From the NCBI RefSeq assembly GCF_008710275.1, contig NZ_VYQE01000001.1:434001-498000 (forward strand): 64,000 nt of DNA. The letters are read 5' to 3'. The position numbers and the translations under genes were made by a program. Below are positions 34,457 to 42,927 of this stretch, one piece after another; within the stretch, counting starts at the first letter, position 1; each line of letters opens with the position of its first letter. The stretch comes from Histidinibacterium aquaticum. Its GTDB lineage: Bacteria; Pseudomonadota; Alphaproteobacteria; Rhodobacterales; Rhodobacteraceae. Under the pieces are notes generated by a model. That model was not told where the DNA came from, did no database searches, and worked only from the letters and a program-made list of their open reading frames with translations.

Positions 34457-35221
34457 GTGAACCGCCCTGCCCCGTCATCCGCGCTTCGTGAAATGCGGCG
34501 TCACATGAGCGACCCGCAGGTCGCGGCGGCCCTTGGCGGGGTCGGCGTGATTCTCGGGATCGCCGGGCCCTTCGGTACGGACGACGTTCTGCGGCCCCTG
34601 CCGCGTGTGGCCTATTGGCTCGCGGTCGCGGTCGTGACCTACGGGCTGGGTGTCCTCGCCGACCTGGTCATCAGCCGACCGCTCCGTCTGCGCGGCTGGC
34701 CCTCCTGGGCCAGGATTGCCCTGGACGGCGTCGTCACAGGCCTGCTCGCAAGCGCCGCCGTCACGCTGATCACGCTGGCTGCCCTCGGAAACCCGCCTGC
34801 CCGGGGCCGGGAGTGGGCGGGCTTCATCGCCGCCGTCATTCTGATCTCGATGACGATCTCAGCCGTCGGGGCCGTGCGCCGGGGGCGCCGGAAGGAGAGC
34901 GACAGCGGGGCTCCTGCGCTCCTGGGCCGGCTCCCGGTCGCGAAGCGGGGGAGCATCCTCGCGCTTTCCGCAGAAGATCACTATGTCAGGGTGCGGACAA
35001 CGAAAGGGGACGCGCTCATCCTCATGCGACTGGCCGACGCCATTGCGGAGACCTCACCGGTCGAAGGCCTTCGGATTCACCGGTCGCACTGGGTGGCACT
35101 GGGCGCCGTAGCCGGGGTGACCCGGCGCGGCGACGGAGCGGAGATAACGCTCCCCACGGGAGAGACCGTGCCGGTCAGCCGCGCGAACATGGCCGGCCTG
35201 CGAGAAAAGGGACTGTTGTGA
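34457..35221 (+). CDS. Membrane-anchored LytTR-family DNA-binding regulator
   Basis: The 254-residue protein has four predicted transmembrane helices (about residues 20-135) followed by a cytoplasmic LytTR domain (about residues 155-250; [30 protein letters not shown] and [13 protein letters not shown]). It is therefore a one-component membrane regulator without a separate kinase. The start is uncertain: GTG 34457 is given, with ATG 34493 and 34505 as alternatives; the segment REMRRHM before the first helix looks conserved. Its stop overlaps the lipB start as TGATG. Targets are unknown. Confidence 0.82.
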   Translation: MNRPAPSSALREMRRHMSDPQVAAALGGVGVILGIAGPFGTDDVLRPLPRVAYWLAVAVVTYGLGVLADLVISRPLRLRGWPSWARIALDGVVTGLLASAAVTLITLAALGNPPARGREWAGFIAAVILISMTISAVGAVRRGRRKESDSGAPALLGRLPVAKRGSILALSAEDHYVRVRTTKGDALILMRLADAIAETSPVEGLRIHRSHWVALGAVAGVTRRGDGAEITLPTGETVPVSRANMAGLREKGLL

Positions 35222-35895
35222 TGGTCGAGTGGATCACCTCGCCGGGTCTCGTGGATTACGAGGAGGCCGTTTCCATCATGGAGGCGCGGGCCGAGGCCAT
35301 CCGCCGCGGCACCGAGGGCGAGGCGATCTGGCTGCTGGAACACCCGCCGCTCTATACCGCCGGAACCTCGGCCGACCCGAAGGACCTGACCGACCCGGAC
35401 CGCTTTCCCGTGATCCCGACGAAACGGGGTGGTCAGTATACCTACCACGGTCCCGGGCAGCGGGTGGCCTACGTCATGCTCGACGTCGCCGCCCGTGGGC
35501 GGGACGTGAGGCGGTTCGTCCATGACCTCGAGGACTGGATCATCGCCACGTTGGCGGAATTCACCGTGATCGGCGAGCGGCGCGAGGGCCGCGTGGGCGT
35601 CTGGGTGACGCGGAAGGACAAGCCTCTCACCGCGGCGGGGCTGCCCCCCGAGGACAAGATCGCCGCCCTGGGCATCCGCCTGCGCAAGTGGGTCTCCTTC
35701 CACGGGATCTCGATCAACGTCGAACCGGAGCTGGAGCATTTCTCCGGCATCGTGCCCTGCGGCATCGCGGAGCATGGCGTCACAAGCCTCGTGGACCTCG
35801 GCCTGCCGGTGACGATCGAGGATCTGGACGTCGCCCTGAAGAAGACCTTTCCGGAGGTCATGGGCGTCCCGGAACTGGCGGCGGAGCGGCGCTAG
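35221..35895 (+). CDS. lipB: Octanoyl-ACP:protein N-octanoyltransferase
   Basis: The 224-residue cytoplasmic enzyme moves octanoate from acyl carrier protein to lipoyl domains in the first step of lipoate synthesis. Family segments are [20 protein letters not shown], the lysine motif [13 protein letters not shown] and the catalytic-cysteine motif FSGIVPCGI. Length is normal. The start ATG 35221 overlaps the stop of the LytTR gene, so the two are translationally coupled although functionally unrelated. Confidence 0.95.
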   Translation: MVEWITSPGLVDYEEAVSIMEARAEAIRRGTEGEAIWLLEHPPLYTAGTSADPKDLTDPDRFPVIPTKRGGQYTYHGPGQRVAYVMLDVAARGRDVRRFVHDLEDWIIATLAEFTVIGERREGRVGVWVTRKDKPLTAAGLPPEDKIAALGIRLRKWVSFHGISINVEPELEHFSGIVPCGIAEHGVTSLVDLGLPVTIEDLDVALKKTFPEVMGVPELAAERR

Positions 35896-35898
35896 GGC

Positions 35899-36669
35899 TC
35901 AGTCCTCCAGAAGGTCCAGCCTCTCCGGCAGCGGCGGACAGGCCATCGGCTCCAGCCGCAACTGGGCAGTCACGACGAGCGTCAGCCGGACGGCCTCCTC
36001 CTCGAAACGCGGCTGCGTGGCGGCGATGGCCACGGGCCGGAAGGCGCCCATTGCGCCCGCGTCAGCGCAGGCGTCTTGCCAGACATCCGCGAGGGATTCC
36101 TTCAGCACCGGTTCGGAGGCGAGTTCTTCCGCCCGTTCCCGAAGCGCCCGGTCCACCGCGCGGTCGAGCCTCGGCTGCAGTCGGCGTCGCAGGTCGATCT
36201 CCAGCCCCCAGAGGTCGAGCTCGGCCCGTTCGAGGCGCGCCCGGCCGGTCGGTTCGAGCTCCAGCGAGTAGTCCCCCCGCAGCCTCGGAAGGGCACTGAG
36301 ATCGACGCGAACGCGAAGGTCGACCGTCTCATCGAAGAAGATGCCGGCAAGACGGCCCTTCACGTCGATCTCTCCTTCCGCCACCGCCCGGAGACGCAGG
36401 CCGCCCTGCTGCGCCGGGCCGGCGCTCACCTCGCGGACCTTGGCGGACCATTCGAGTTCATCGTCCGAGAGACGGTCGGAGACATCCTTTCGGCGGCCCT
36501 GCCAGTCCCTGTCCAGATCATCGCTCAGGAGCCGGGTCACGGCCTCGTAGGGCAGCTCCAGCGTCACGGCCGCGTGGCTGCCGGGCGACTGCAGGCGCTC
36601 AGCCAGCGTCTCGGCCCAGGCGCCCTGCGCAACTGCCAGTAGGGCCCCGATAAAGGCGGCACGACGCAT
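35899..36669 (-). CDS. Periplasmic protein of unknown function
   Basis: The 256-residue product starts with a clear signal peptide (MRRAAFIGALLAVAQGAWA, probable cleavage after Ala19), so I use ATG 36669 and not the longer frame to 36948. The mature part is mainly beta with alternating charged strands and a run LEIDLRRRLQPRLDRAVDRAL. It faintly resembles DUF4403-type proteins through the early LELPYEAVTRLL segment, but I cannot confirm it. It is divergent from ctaD (281 bp apart) and convergent with lipB. Confidence 0.6.
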   Translation of the reverse strand: MRRAAFIGALLAVAQGAWAETLAERLQSPGSHAAVTLELPYEAVTRLLSDDLDRDWQGRRKDVSDRLSDDELEWSAKVREVSAGPAQQGGLRLRAVAEGEIDVKGRLAGIFFDETVDLRVRVDLSALPRLRGDYSLELEPTGRARLERAELDLWGLEIDLRRRLQPRLDRAVDRALRERAEELASEPVLKESLADVWQDACADAGAMGAFRPVAIAATQPRFEEEAVRLTLVVTAQLRLEPMACPPLPERLDLLED

Positions 36670-36709
36670 GTCACTTTGCTCCCGATGCCCGCGAGACGGC
36701 TTCCGGCTG

Positions 36710-36723
36710 TTGATCTGGCGCAA
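36710..36723. promoter_or_regulatory. FNR-type box between the periplasmic protein gene and ctaD
   Basis: TTGATCTGGCGCAA has a perfect FNR left half (TTGAT) and a CAA right end, fitting TTG-N8-CAA. It is 41 bp from the leftward gene start and 227 bp before ctaD. FnrL control of terminal-oxidase genes is established in Rhodobacter, so oxygen control of ctaD or of the leftward gene is plausible. Confidence 0.5.
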
Positions 36724-36777
36724 GGCGCGGGGAGGTCCAGTCGGCGAAGACCCGTCCCGGGAGCCGGGAGGACGGGA

Positions 36778-36816
36778 CCGGCCGCGGCGAGGGAGACGAC
36801 GGCGCGCCGCGGCCGG
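36778..36816. repeat. GC-only 12-bp inverted repeat upstream of ctaD
   Basis: CCGGCCGCGGCG (36778-36789) is perfectly inverted at 36805-36816 with a 15-nt loop. A further 7-bp stem (CCCGTCC 36751-36757 with GGACGGG 36770-36776) lies directly before it. The region 36670-36950 holds no gene; it is a structured promoter or leader of ctaD, function unknown. Confidence 0.6.
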
Positions 36817-36950
36817 CGCCTGCGCTAATTCGGCGCAATACATTCGGGCCTCGAAATATTGCTCCCCCGGCGCGAGGGCTCTAGAACCCTCCCCGATGAC
36901 ACGCGTCCGACTCAAGGACGCGCGCGAGACGCATCTTGGGAGAGCCAAAC

Positions 36951-38624
36951 ATGGCAGACGCCGCCATTCACGGCCACGAGCACGAAGACCAGCGCGGGTT
37001 CTTCACCCGCTGGTTCATGTCGACGAACCACAAGGATATCGGGATCCTCTACCTGTTCCTCTCGGGCGTCGTCGGCTTCATCGCCGTGGCCTTCACCGTC
37101 TACATGCGCATGGAGCTGATGCAGCCCGGCGTTCAGTTCATGTGCCAGGAGGGCGCCCGGTTCCTGCCGGCCGCGCCCAGCGAGTGCACGCCGAACGGTC
37201 ACCTCTGGAACGTTCTGATCACTTACCACGGCGTCCTGATGATGTTCTTCGTGGTGATCCCGGCGCTCTTCGGCGGCTTCGGCAACTACTTCATGCCGCT
37301 GCAGATCGGCGCGCCGGACATGGCCTTTCCGCGGCTGAACAACCTGTCGTTCTGGCTCTACGCGACCGGTGTCTCGCTCGGCGTCGCCTCGATGCTCTCT
37401 CCCGGCGGCAACGGCCAGCTGGGTTCGGGCGTGGGCTGGGTGCTCTACCCGCCGCTCTCGACCTCCGAGGCCGGCATGTCGATGGACCTCGCGATCTTCG
37501 CCGTCCACGTCTCTGGCGCCTCGTCGATCCTCGGCGCGATCAACATGATCACGACCTTCCTGAACATGCGCGCTCCGGGCATGACCCTCCACAAGGTGCC
37601 GCTCTTCTCCTGGTCGATCTTCGTCACCGCCTGGCTGATCCTCCTGGCCCTGCCCGTGCTGGCTGGCGCGATCACCATGCTGCTGACCGACCGGAACTTC
37701 GGGACCACCTTCTTCCAGCCCGCCGGCGGCGGTGACCCGGTGCTCTACCAGCACATCCTGTGGTTCTTCGGGCACCCCGAGGTCTACATCATCATCATCC
37801 CCGCCTTCGGCATCATCAGCCACGTGATCGCGACCTTCTCGAAGAAACCGATCTTCGGCTACCTGCCGATGGTCTACGCGATGGTGGCGATCGGCGTGCT
37901 CGGCTTCGTCGTCTGGGCGCACCACATGTACACCGTGGGCATGTCCCTGACCCAGCAGAGCTACTTCATGCTGGCGACCATGGTCATCGCGGTGCCGACG
38001 GGCGTGAAGATCTTCAGCTGGATCGCGACGATGTGGGGGGGCTCGGTCGAGTTCAAGACGCCCATGCTCTGGGCCTTCGGCTTCCTCTTCCTCTTCACCG
38101 TGGGCGGCGTGACGGGCATCGTCCTGTCGCAGGCCGGCATCGACCGCGCCTACCACGACACCTACTACGTCGTGGCGCACTTCCACTACGTGATGAGCCT
38201 CGGCGCGGTCTTCGGCATCTTCGCGGGCATCTACTTCTACCTGCCCAAGATGGCCGGCCGCATGATGCCGGAGTGGGTCGGCAAGACGCACTTCTGGGCG
38301 ATGTTCATCGGCGCCAACCTGACGTTCTTCCCCCAGCACTTCCTGGGCCGTCAGGGCATGCCCCGCCGCTACATCGACTACCCCGAGGCCTTCGCGACCT
38401 GGAACATGGTCAGCTCGATCGGCGCCTTCATCGCCTTCGCGAGCTTCGTGTTCTTCATCGTGATGCTCTTCAAGACGCTGCTCGCCCCCAAGAACGCGAC
38501 GCAGCCCAACCCCTGGAACGAGTGGGCCGACACGCTGGAGTGGACGCTGCCCTCGCCTCCGCCGGAGCACACCTTCGAGACGCTCCCGAAGAAGAGCGAC
38601 TGGGACCGGACCCACGCGCACTAG
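36951..38624 (+). CDS. ctaD: Cytochrome c oxidase subunit I (aa3 type)
   Basis: The 557-residue inner-membrane haem-copper oxidase subunit reduces oxygen to water and pumps protons. It has twelve helices. Haem a and a3/CuB ligands are visible in [23 protein letters not shown] (His-Tyr crosslink and Glu), AHHMYTVG and [18 protein letters not shown] carries the K-channel Lys. I start at ATG 36951, after GGGAGAG, instead of the TTG at 36936. The gene stands alone, without the usual ctaCBG next to it, and ends with a strong terminator. An FNR-type box and GC hairpins lie upstream. Confidence 0.97.
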   Translation: MADAAIHGHEHEDQRGFFTRWFMSTNHKDIGILYLFLSGVVGFIAVAFTVYMRMELMQPGVQFMCQEGARFLPAAPSECTPNGHLWNVLITYHGVLMMFFVVIPALFGGFGNYFMPLQIGAPDMAFPRLNNLSFWLYATGVSLGVASMLSPGGNGQLGSGVGWVLYPPLSTSEAGMSMDLAIFAVHVSGASSILGAINMITTFLNMRAPGMTLHKVPLFSWSIFVTAWLILLALPVLAGAITMLLTDRNFGTTFFQPAGGGDPVLYQHILWFFGHPEVYIIIIPAFGIISHVIATFSKKPIFGYLPMVYAMVAIGVLGFVVWAHHMYTVGMSLTQQSYFMLATMVIAVPTGVKIFSWIATMWGGSVEFKTPMLWAFGFLFLFTVGGVTGIVLSQAGIDRAYHDTYYVVAHFHYVMSLGAVFGIFAGIYFYLPKMAGRMMPEWVGKTHFWAMFIGANLTFFPQHFLGRQGMPRRYIDYPEAFATWNMVSSIGAFIAFASFVFFIVMLFKTLLAPKNATQPNPWNEWADTLEWTLPSPPPEHTFETLPKKSDWDRTHAH

Positions 38625-38652
38625 GCGCTGACCTCCCAGCAAGCCCATGACG

Positions 38653-38682
38653 AAGGCCCCGGACTGACCTCCGGGGCCTTTG
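38653..38682 (+). terminator. Intrinsic terminator of ctaD
   Basis: A perfect 11-bp stem (AAGGCCCCGGA 38653-38663 with 38670-38680) and a 6-nt loop begin 29 bp after the ctaD stop and run into a short T-rich stretch. The T tract is short, but the stem is very strong. Confidence 0.85.
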
Positions 38683-38747
38683 ACATTTCGGCGGAGCGAT
38701 ACAAACTCTGCCTCTGCCGGTTCGATGGATCGAAGGAGCATCCTCCA

Positions 38748-39566
38748 ATGTCGCAGCTGACCGAGAGCGGACGTCGCATCGTCTCCGAGACCGCGGCACG
38801 CCACGGCGTGACGGAGGATACGGTCGCCCGGATGTTCGCCGCCGTCGCGCGCGGCGGTGGAACACAGGCCCAGTTCGACATTCCCGAGCTCGGCGGCATG
38901 GGGCAGTGGAGCCAGGGTGGCATGACCATGGTCGGCGACATGTTCAACACCGGCCTCCAGGCCCGCGTCTCCGCCCTCTGCGCCGACCTCGCCCATGCGC
39001 TGCGCGACGACACCAGCTTCCAGCCGGCCGGGAACACACAATCGCAGAGCCAGAACGGCGCCGCGCCGTCCATGCCGCGCACAGCCTATTTCGAGCCCGA
39101 AGGGCGAACCGCCCGCTGGCCGGACGAATTCGGCCCGCCCTCCAGCGAGGGCGCCCAGAACGATACGGCCTACGCCGTCTTCCCGCAGGTGAGACGGCTG
39201 GCGATCGAGAGAAACGGCAGAGTGACGATCTACGATACCGGCGACCATCGGATTTCGGGCGTCTCGCAATCGCAGGGCGTGGGGCACGGACTGACCTTCA
39301 CCAGCCAGCACGGACTGGTGGGCCTCAGCGACCTGCCCGAAGTATCTCCGAAGGAGCCGGCCGCCCCGGTGGACAGGGCTCCGGCCGGCACCGCCGCCCC
39401 AACCGCCCGGCCCGACCCGGAGGCCAGCAGCCCGGTCGCCGCCGAGACCCTCTCCGATGACGCGATCTTTTCACGGCTCGAGCGTCTCGCCGAGTTGCGC
39501 GACCGGGGCATTCTGAGCGACGAGGAGTTCGCGGCCAAGAAGGCCGAGCTTCTCGCCCGCCTCTGA
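38748..39566 (+). CDS. SHOCT-domain protein
   Basis: The 272-residue soluble protein has a C-terminal SHOCT domain (about residues 240-272; IFSRLERLAELRDRGILSDE). The N-terminal 90 residues are Gly-rich and helical, the middle (about residues 110-205) is a predicted beta region with TAYFEPEGRTARWPDEFGPP, and a Pro/Ala-rich linker separates it from SHOCT. SHOCT units mediate oligomerisation or peptide binding; the overall role is unknown. It has a good AAGGAG site and lies after the ctaD terminator, 16 bp before the DUF2244 gene. Confidence 0.82.
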   Translation: MSQLTESGRRIVSETAARHGVTEDTVARMFAAVARGGGTQAQFDIPELGGMGQWSQGGMTMVGDMFNTGLQARVSALCADLAHALRDDTSFQPAGNTQSQSQNGAAPSMPRTAYFEPEGRTARWPDEFGPPSSEGAQNDTAYAVFPQVRRLAIERNGRVTIYDTGDHRISGVSQSQGVGHGLTFTSQHGLVGLSDLPEVSPKEPAAPVDRAPAGTAAPTARPDPEASSPVAAETLSDDAIFSRLERLAELRDRGILSDEEFAAKKAELLARL

Positions 39567-39582
39567 TCCACCGCCCTGCCCC

Positions 39583-40092
39583 ATGCCCTACGAATGGACA
39601 GAGCCTCGCCCGGGAGGACCCGGAAATGCGCCGCTCGAGGAATGCCACCTCTGGCCGTTCCGCTCGCTCCCCCGGCGCGGAATGGTCGTGTTCATCGGCA
39701 TCACCTGCGCCCTGGTCTCGATTCCCCTTCTCGCGGTCGTCGGCTCCCCCGTGCTCTGGGGGCTTCTGCCTTTCCTCATCATCGCGATCGGCGGGGTCTG
39801 GTGGGCGATCGAACGCAGCTACCGGGACGGCACCGTCCTCGAAGTCCTGCGCCTCTGGCCGGACCGAGTTGCCCTCACCCGCCACAATCCGCGCGGCCCC
39901 CGGCAGGAGTGGGAGGCCAACCCCTACTGGGTCGACGTCCGGCTGCACGCCGATGGCGGACCGGTCGAGGACTATCTCACGCTCAAGGGTAACGGCCGGG
40001 AGGTCGAACTCGGCGCCTTTCTCGCGCCGGAGGAGCGGAAGGCGCTCCACGACGATCTGACCGGCCGCATCGCTCGGCTGCGTGCGCCATGA
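39583..40092 (+). CDS. DUF2244 membrane protein
   Basis: The 169-residue protein has two central transmembrane helices (about residues 35-70) and a C-terminal cytoplasmic beta domain with the family-like LEVLRLWPDRVALTRHNPRG and EVELGAFLAPEER. DUF2244 genes are often seen with cytochrome oxidase genes in alphaproteobacteria, which fits the nearby ctaD, but their role is unknown. It overlaps the glycosyltransferase-like gene by ATGA. Confidence 0.82.
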   Translation: MPYEWTEPRPGGPGNAPLEECHLWPFRSLPRRGMVVFIGITCALVSIPLLAVVGSPVLWGLLPFLIIAIGGVWWAIERSYRDGTVLEVLRLWPDRVALTRHNPRGPRQEWEANPYWVDVRLHADGGPVEDYLTLKGNGREVELGAFLAPEERKALHDDLTGRIARLRAP

Positions 40093-40976
40093 GCCAGGCG
40101 CCCGCCACTCCCAAATCGCGGCGCGCCTCCAGGCTCCTCCGGGCGCGGCTCGGCATGTCGCAGGGCGACCTCCTCCCCTCCGAGCGTGCGGCGCTGGCCC
40201 TCCGCGAAAAGCCGGCAGAGCCCCCGGTCGACCCCACCGTCGTCTTCCTTCTGCCCCTCGTCGGGGCGCACCACGTCACGGACCCGCGCGCGGTCGCCGA
40301 ACGACTCACCCGCACGCTGGAGAGCTTTCGCGCGCAGACCGATCCGCAGTGGAGGGCGGTGGTCTGCAGCCAGGAGAACCCGGGGCTTCCGGAGGACGAC
40401 CGTATCAGTTTCCTGCCCTTCACCGATGCGATGGAGGGCAACGACAAATGGGCGAAGCTCGACCGCCTCTGCCGTCACCTGCCCGATCTGGGCCCGGAGC
40501 TTGGCTACGTCATGCCCTTCGACGCCGACGATCTGCTCCACCCCGGGGCGGTCGAGGAGATGCGCAAACGGATGGAGCCGGGCGGCTACCTCGTCACCAC
40601 CGGATACGTCCGGGACGTGGCATCGGGCATCATCGGGCGAGCCGCTCCTCCCTCACCGGCGGCCCCCCTGCGCAAGCCCTTCTGGAAGCTCTGCGGGAGC
40701 TGCGCGGCCTTCGCGACCGATCTGCGGGACGCGCGCGGGCCCGCCTTCCTCGCGGCGGCGACGGCGCACGAACACCGGATGTTTCCATATCTAGCGCGGC
40801 TGGCAGGACGGCCGCTGTCGCCGCTCTCCCGGCCATCGGTGCTCTACGAGCTCAATCACGGAGAGAACTTCGGCGCACGACGCGGCCGGGTCGGGTTCAA
40901 GACGCGCTTCACGCGCCGCTTCGCCGTGACCGATCGCGCCGAACTCGCGCGGATCGCCGAGGATTTCGCCCTCTAG
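40089..40976 (+). CDS. Glycosyltransferase-like protein (GT-A fold)
   Basis: The 295-residue cytoplasmic protein has a GT2-like N-terminal Rossmann half and the metal-binding motif FDADDLLHPGA (DxD type, about residues 151-161). Other parts do not match a named enzyme. It has a basic N-terminal extension before VVFLLPLVG. It overlaps the DUF2244 gene by 4 nt. Substrate and acceptor are unknown; it could act on a surface saccharide. Confidence 0.7.
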   Translation: MSQAPATPKSRRASRLLRARLGMSQGDLLPSERAALALREKPAEPPVDPTVVFLLPLVGAHHVTDPRAVAERLTRTLESFRAQTDPQWRAVVCSQENPGLPEDDRISFLPFTDAMEGNDKWAKLDRLCRHLPDLGPELGYVMPFDADDLLHPGAVEEMRKRMEPGGYLVTTGYVRDVASGIIGRAAPPSPAAPLRKPFWKLCGSCAAFATDLRDARGPAFLAAATAHEHRMFPYLARLAGRPLSPLSRPSVLYELNHGENFGARRGRVGFKTRFTRRFAVTDRAELARIAEDFAL

Positions 40977-41051
40977 CCGCCACCTGGCCCGCGGGACGGC
41001 GGGCGGGGCGCCTTCCTCCGCCGCGGGGCGGAGGAACAGCGTCGTCCGCCG

Positions 41052-41519
41052 TCAACCGGCGAGACGGTCCTTGACCATCGGCCCGACCTTGCCGAAATCC
41101 ATCTGCCCTGCGTGGCGGGCCTTCAGAGCGGCCATGACGCGCCCCATGTCGCGGATCGAATCCGCGCCGGTCTCGGCGATGGCCTGGTCGACGGCCGCCT
41201 CCGTCTCCTCCGCGTCGAGCTGGCGCGGCAGAAACTCGGATATCACCTCGATTTCCGCCTGCTCCCGCGCTGCGAGGTCGAGCCGTCCGCCCTCCTCGTA
41301 GGCCCGCGCGCTCTCCTGCCGCTGCTTGACCATCTTGCCCAGGATCGCCAGCACCTCGTCATCGGAAACGCCGCCCGCGGCGCCCTCCTCGCCGGTGCGC
41401 GCGGCGATATCCCGGTCCTTGATGGCGGCATTGATCAGCCGCAACGTCGAAAGTCGTTCGGCCTCCTTCGACCGCATCGCGGCCTTCAGGGCCTCGTTGA
41501 CCCGCTCTCGCAGTTCCAT
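41052..41519 (-). CDS. GatB/YqeY-domain protein
   Basis: The 155-residue protein is the stand-alone form of the helical YqeY domain also found at the end of GatB. Conserved parts are STLRLINAAIKDRDI, DDEVLAILGKMVKQRQES and the later FLPRQLDAEE. I start at ATG 41519 because the extra residues from 41579 are not family-like. Its role is not settled; it may assist tRNA-dependent amidation. It is divergent from carA with 191 bp between. Confidence 0.92.
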   Translation of the reverse strand: MELRERVNEALKAAMRSKEAERLSTLRLINAAIKDRDIAARTGEEGAAGGVSDDEVLAILGKMVKQRQESARAYEEGGRLDLAAREQAEIEVISEFLPRQLDAEETEAAVDQAIAETGADSIRDMGRVMAALKARHAGQMDFGKVGPMVKDRLAG

Positions 41520-41710
41520 TGTCCCGATGTCCCCTTGCGGTCGCCGCCCATCCCCGGCGGCTTCACAGAAGTCGGACACTACTCAGAGGGCCTGCCGCTG
41601 ACAACCGCGCGAGCCTTCTGCCGACCCTGGGTCAAGCGCCCTTGACCCCGCCGGACGGCACTCGTACCTGAGCACCGTTTACCCGCACACCGCCGCCGCA
41701 GGAGAGAGCC

Positions 41711-42868
41711 ATGCCGGAGAGCCCCAGCCACCCGACCGCCTGCCTCGCGCTGGCCGACGGAACGCTCTTCTATGGCCGCGGCTTCGGTGCGACCGGCCAG
41801 ACGACGGCGGAGCTTTGCTTCAACACCGCGATGACCGGCTACCAGGAGATCATGACCGATCCCTCCTACGCCGGGCAGGTGGTTACCTTCACCTTCCCGC
41901 ACGTCGGAAACGTCGGCGTGAACCCCGAGGACGACGAGACTCAGGACCCGGTCGCGGAGGGAATGGTCGTGAAGTGGGATCCGACCGAGCCCTCGAACTG
42001 GCGGGCCGCCGAGGCGCTGCAGCCCTGGCTCGCGCGCCGCGGCCGGATCGGGATCGGCGGCGTCGATACCCGCCGGCTCACCCGTGCGATCCGCCAGCAG
42101 GGCGCGCCGCATGTGGCGCTCGCGCACGACCCCGAGGGAAAGTTCGACATCGACGCCCTCGTGAAGGCCGCCCGCGCCTTCCGCGGTCTCGAGGGGCGCG
42201 ACCTCGCCAAGGGCGTCACCTGCGCCCAGTCCTACCGCTGGGACGAGACCCGCTGGGCCTGGCCCGAGGGCTTCGGCCGTCTGGACCAGCCGCGCCACCG
42301 CGTCGTCGCCATCGACTATGGCGCCAAGCGCAACATCCTGCGCTCTCTCGCCTCCGTCGGCTGCGAGGTGACCGTGCTCCCGGCGACCGCGACGGCCGAC
42401 GAGGTCCTGGCGCTCGCGCCCGATGGCGTCTTCCTCTCCAATGGCCCCGGCGATCCGGCAGCAACCGGGCAGTACGCGGTACCGATGATTTCCGAGGTGC
42501 TGGATCGCAGCGAACTGCCGGTCTTCGGCATCTGCCTGGGCCACCAGATGCTCGCCCTCGCGCTCGGCGCCCGGACCATCAAGATGAACCACGGGCATCA
42601 CGGCGCGAACCATCCGGTAAAGGACGTGGAGACCGGCAAGGTCGAGATCACCTCGATGAACCACGGTTTCACGGTCGACAGCCAGACCCTGCCCGCGGGC
42701 GTTCGCGAGACGCATGTCAGCCTCTTCGACGGGTCCAACTGCGGAGTCCGGATGACCGACCGGCCGGTCTTCTCGGTCCAGTACCATCCCGAAGCCAGCC
42801 CGGGTCCGCAGGACAGCGCCTATCTCTTCGAGCGCTTTGCCGCCGCCATGGCCGAACGCGCCAGTTAA
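41711..42868 (+). CDS. carA: Carbamoyl-phosphate synthase small subunit
   Basis: The 385-residue cytoplasmic glutaminase subunit supplies ammonia to CarB for pyrimidine and arginine synthesis. The N-terminal CPSase domain has LCFNTAMTGYQEIMTDPSYAGQ-type residues, and the C-terminal class I amidotransferase has GICLGHQMLALALG (nucleophile Cys) and the QYHPEASPGP triad segment. Length is normal (about 380). carB is not in the window. The start ATG is preceded by GCAGGAGAG. It stands divergent from the YqeY-like gene. Confidence 0.97.
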   Translation: MPESPSHPTACLALADGTLFYGRGFGATGQTTAELCFNTAMTGYQEIMTDPSYAGQVVTFTFPHVGNVGVNPEDDETQDPVAEGMVVKWDPTEPSNWRAAEALQPWLARRGRIGIGGVDTRRLTRAIRQQGAPHVALAHDPEGKFDIDALVKAARAFRGLEGRDLAKGVTCAQSYRWDETRWAWPEGFGRLDQPRHRVVAIDYGAKRNILRSLASVGCEVTVLPATATADEVLALAPDGVFLSNGPGDPAATGQYAVPMISEVLDRSELPVFGICLGHQMLALALGARTIKMNHGHHGANHPVKDVETGKVEITSMNHGFTVDSQTLPAGVRETHVSLFDGSNCGVRMTDRPVFSVQYHPEASPGPQDSAYLFERFAAAMAERAS

Positions 42869-42879
42869 CCTAACGTTAG
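42865..42879. promoter_or_regulatory. CtrA-like TTAA-N7-TTAG motif upstream of the glycosyltransferase
   Basis: TTAACCTAACGTTAG overlaps the carA stop and lies 49 bp before the glycosyltransferase start. It approaches the alphaproteobacterial CtrA consensus TTAA-N7-TTAA with one mismatch and contains a 10-bp palindrome CTAACGTTAG. Similar motifs occur at 50960 and 55791. Confidence 0.35.
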
Positions 42880-42927
42880 CCATGGCCGGGCAATGCTCCG
42901 TCCGACCCTTGGAAGGGACGGTACGGC

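Noticed and set aside
34457-35895. A LytTR-lipB regulatory link
   Set aside because: Overlap of stop and start shows coupling only; nothing suggests that the regulator acts on lipoate metabolism.
38680-38708. A TTGACA promoter for the SHOCT gene inside the ctaD terminator tail
   Set aside because: No acceptable -10 element exists at 16-18 bp; the best candidate TACAAA is only 14 bp away.
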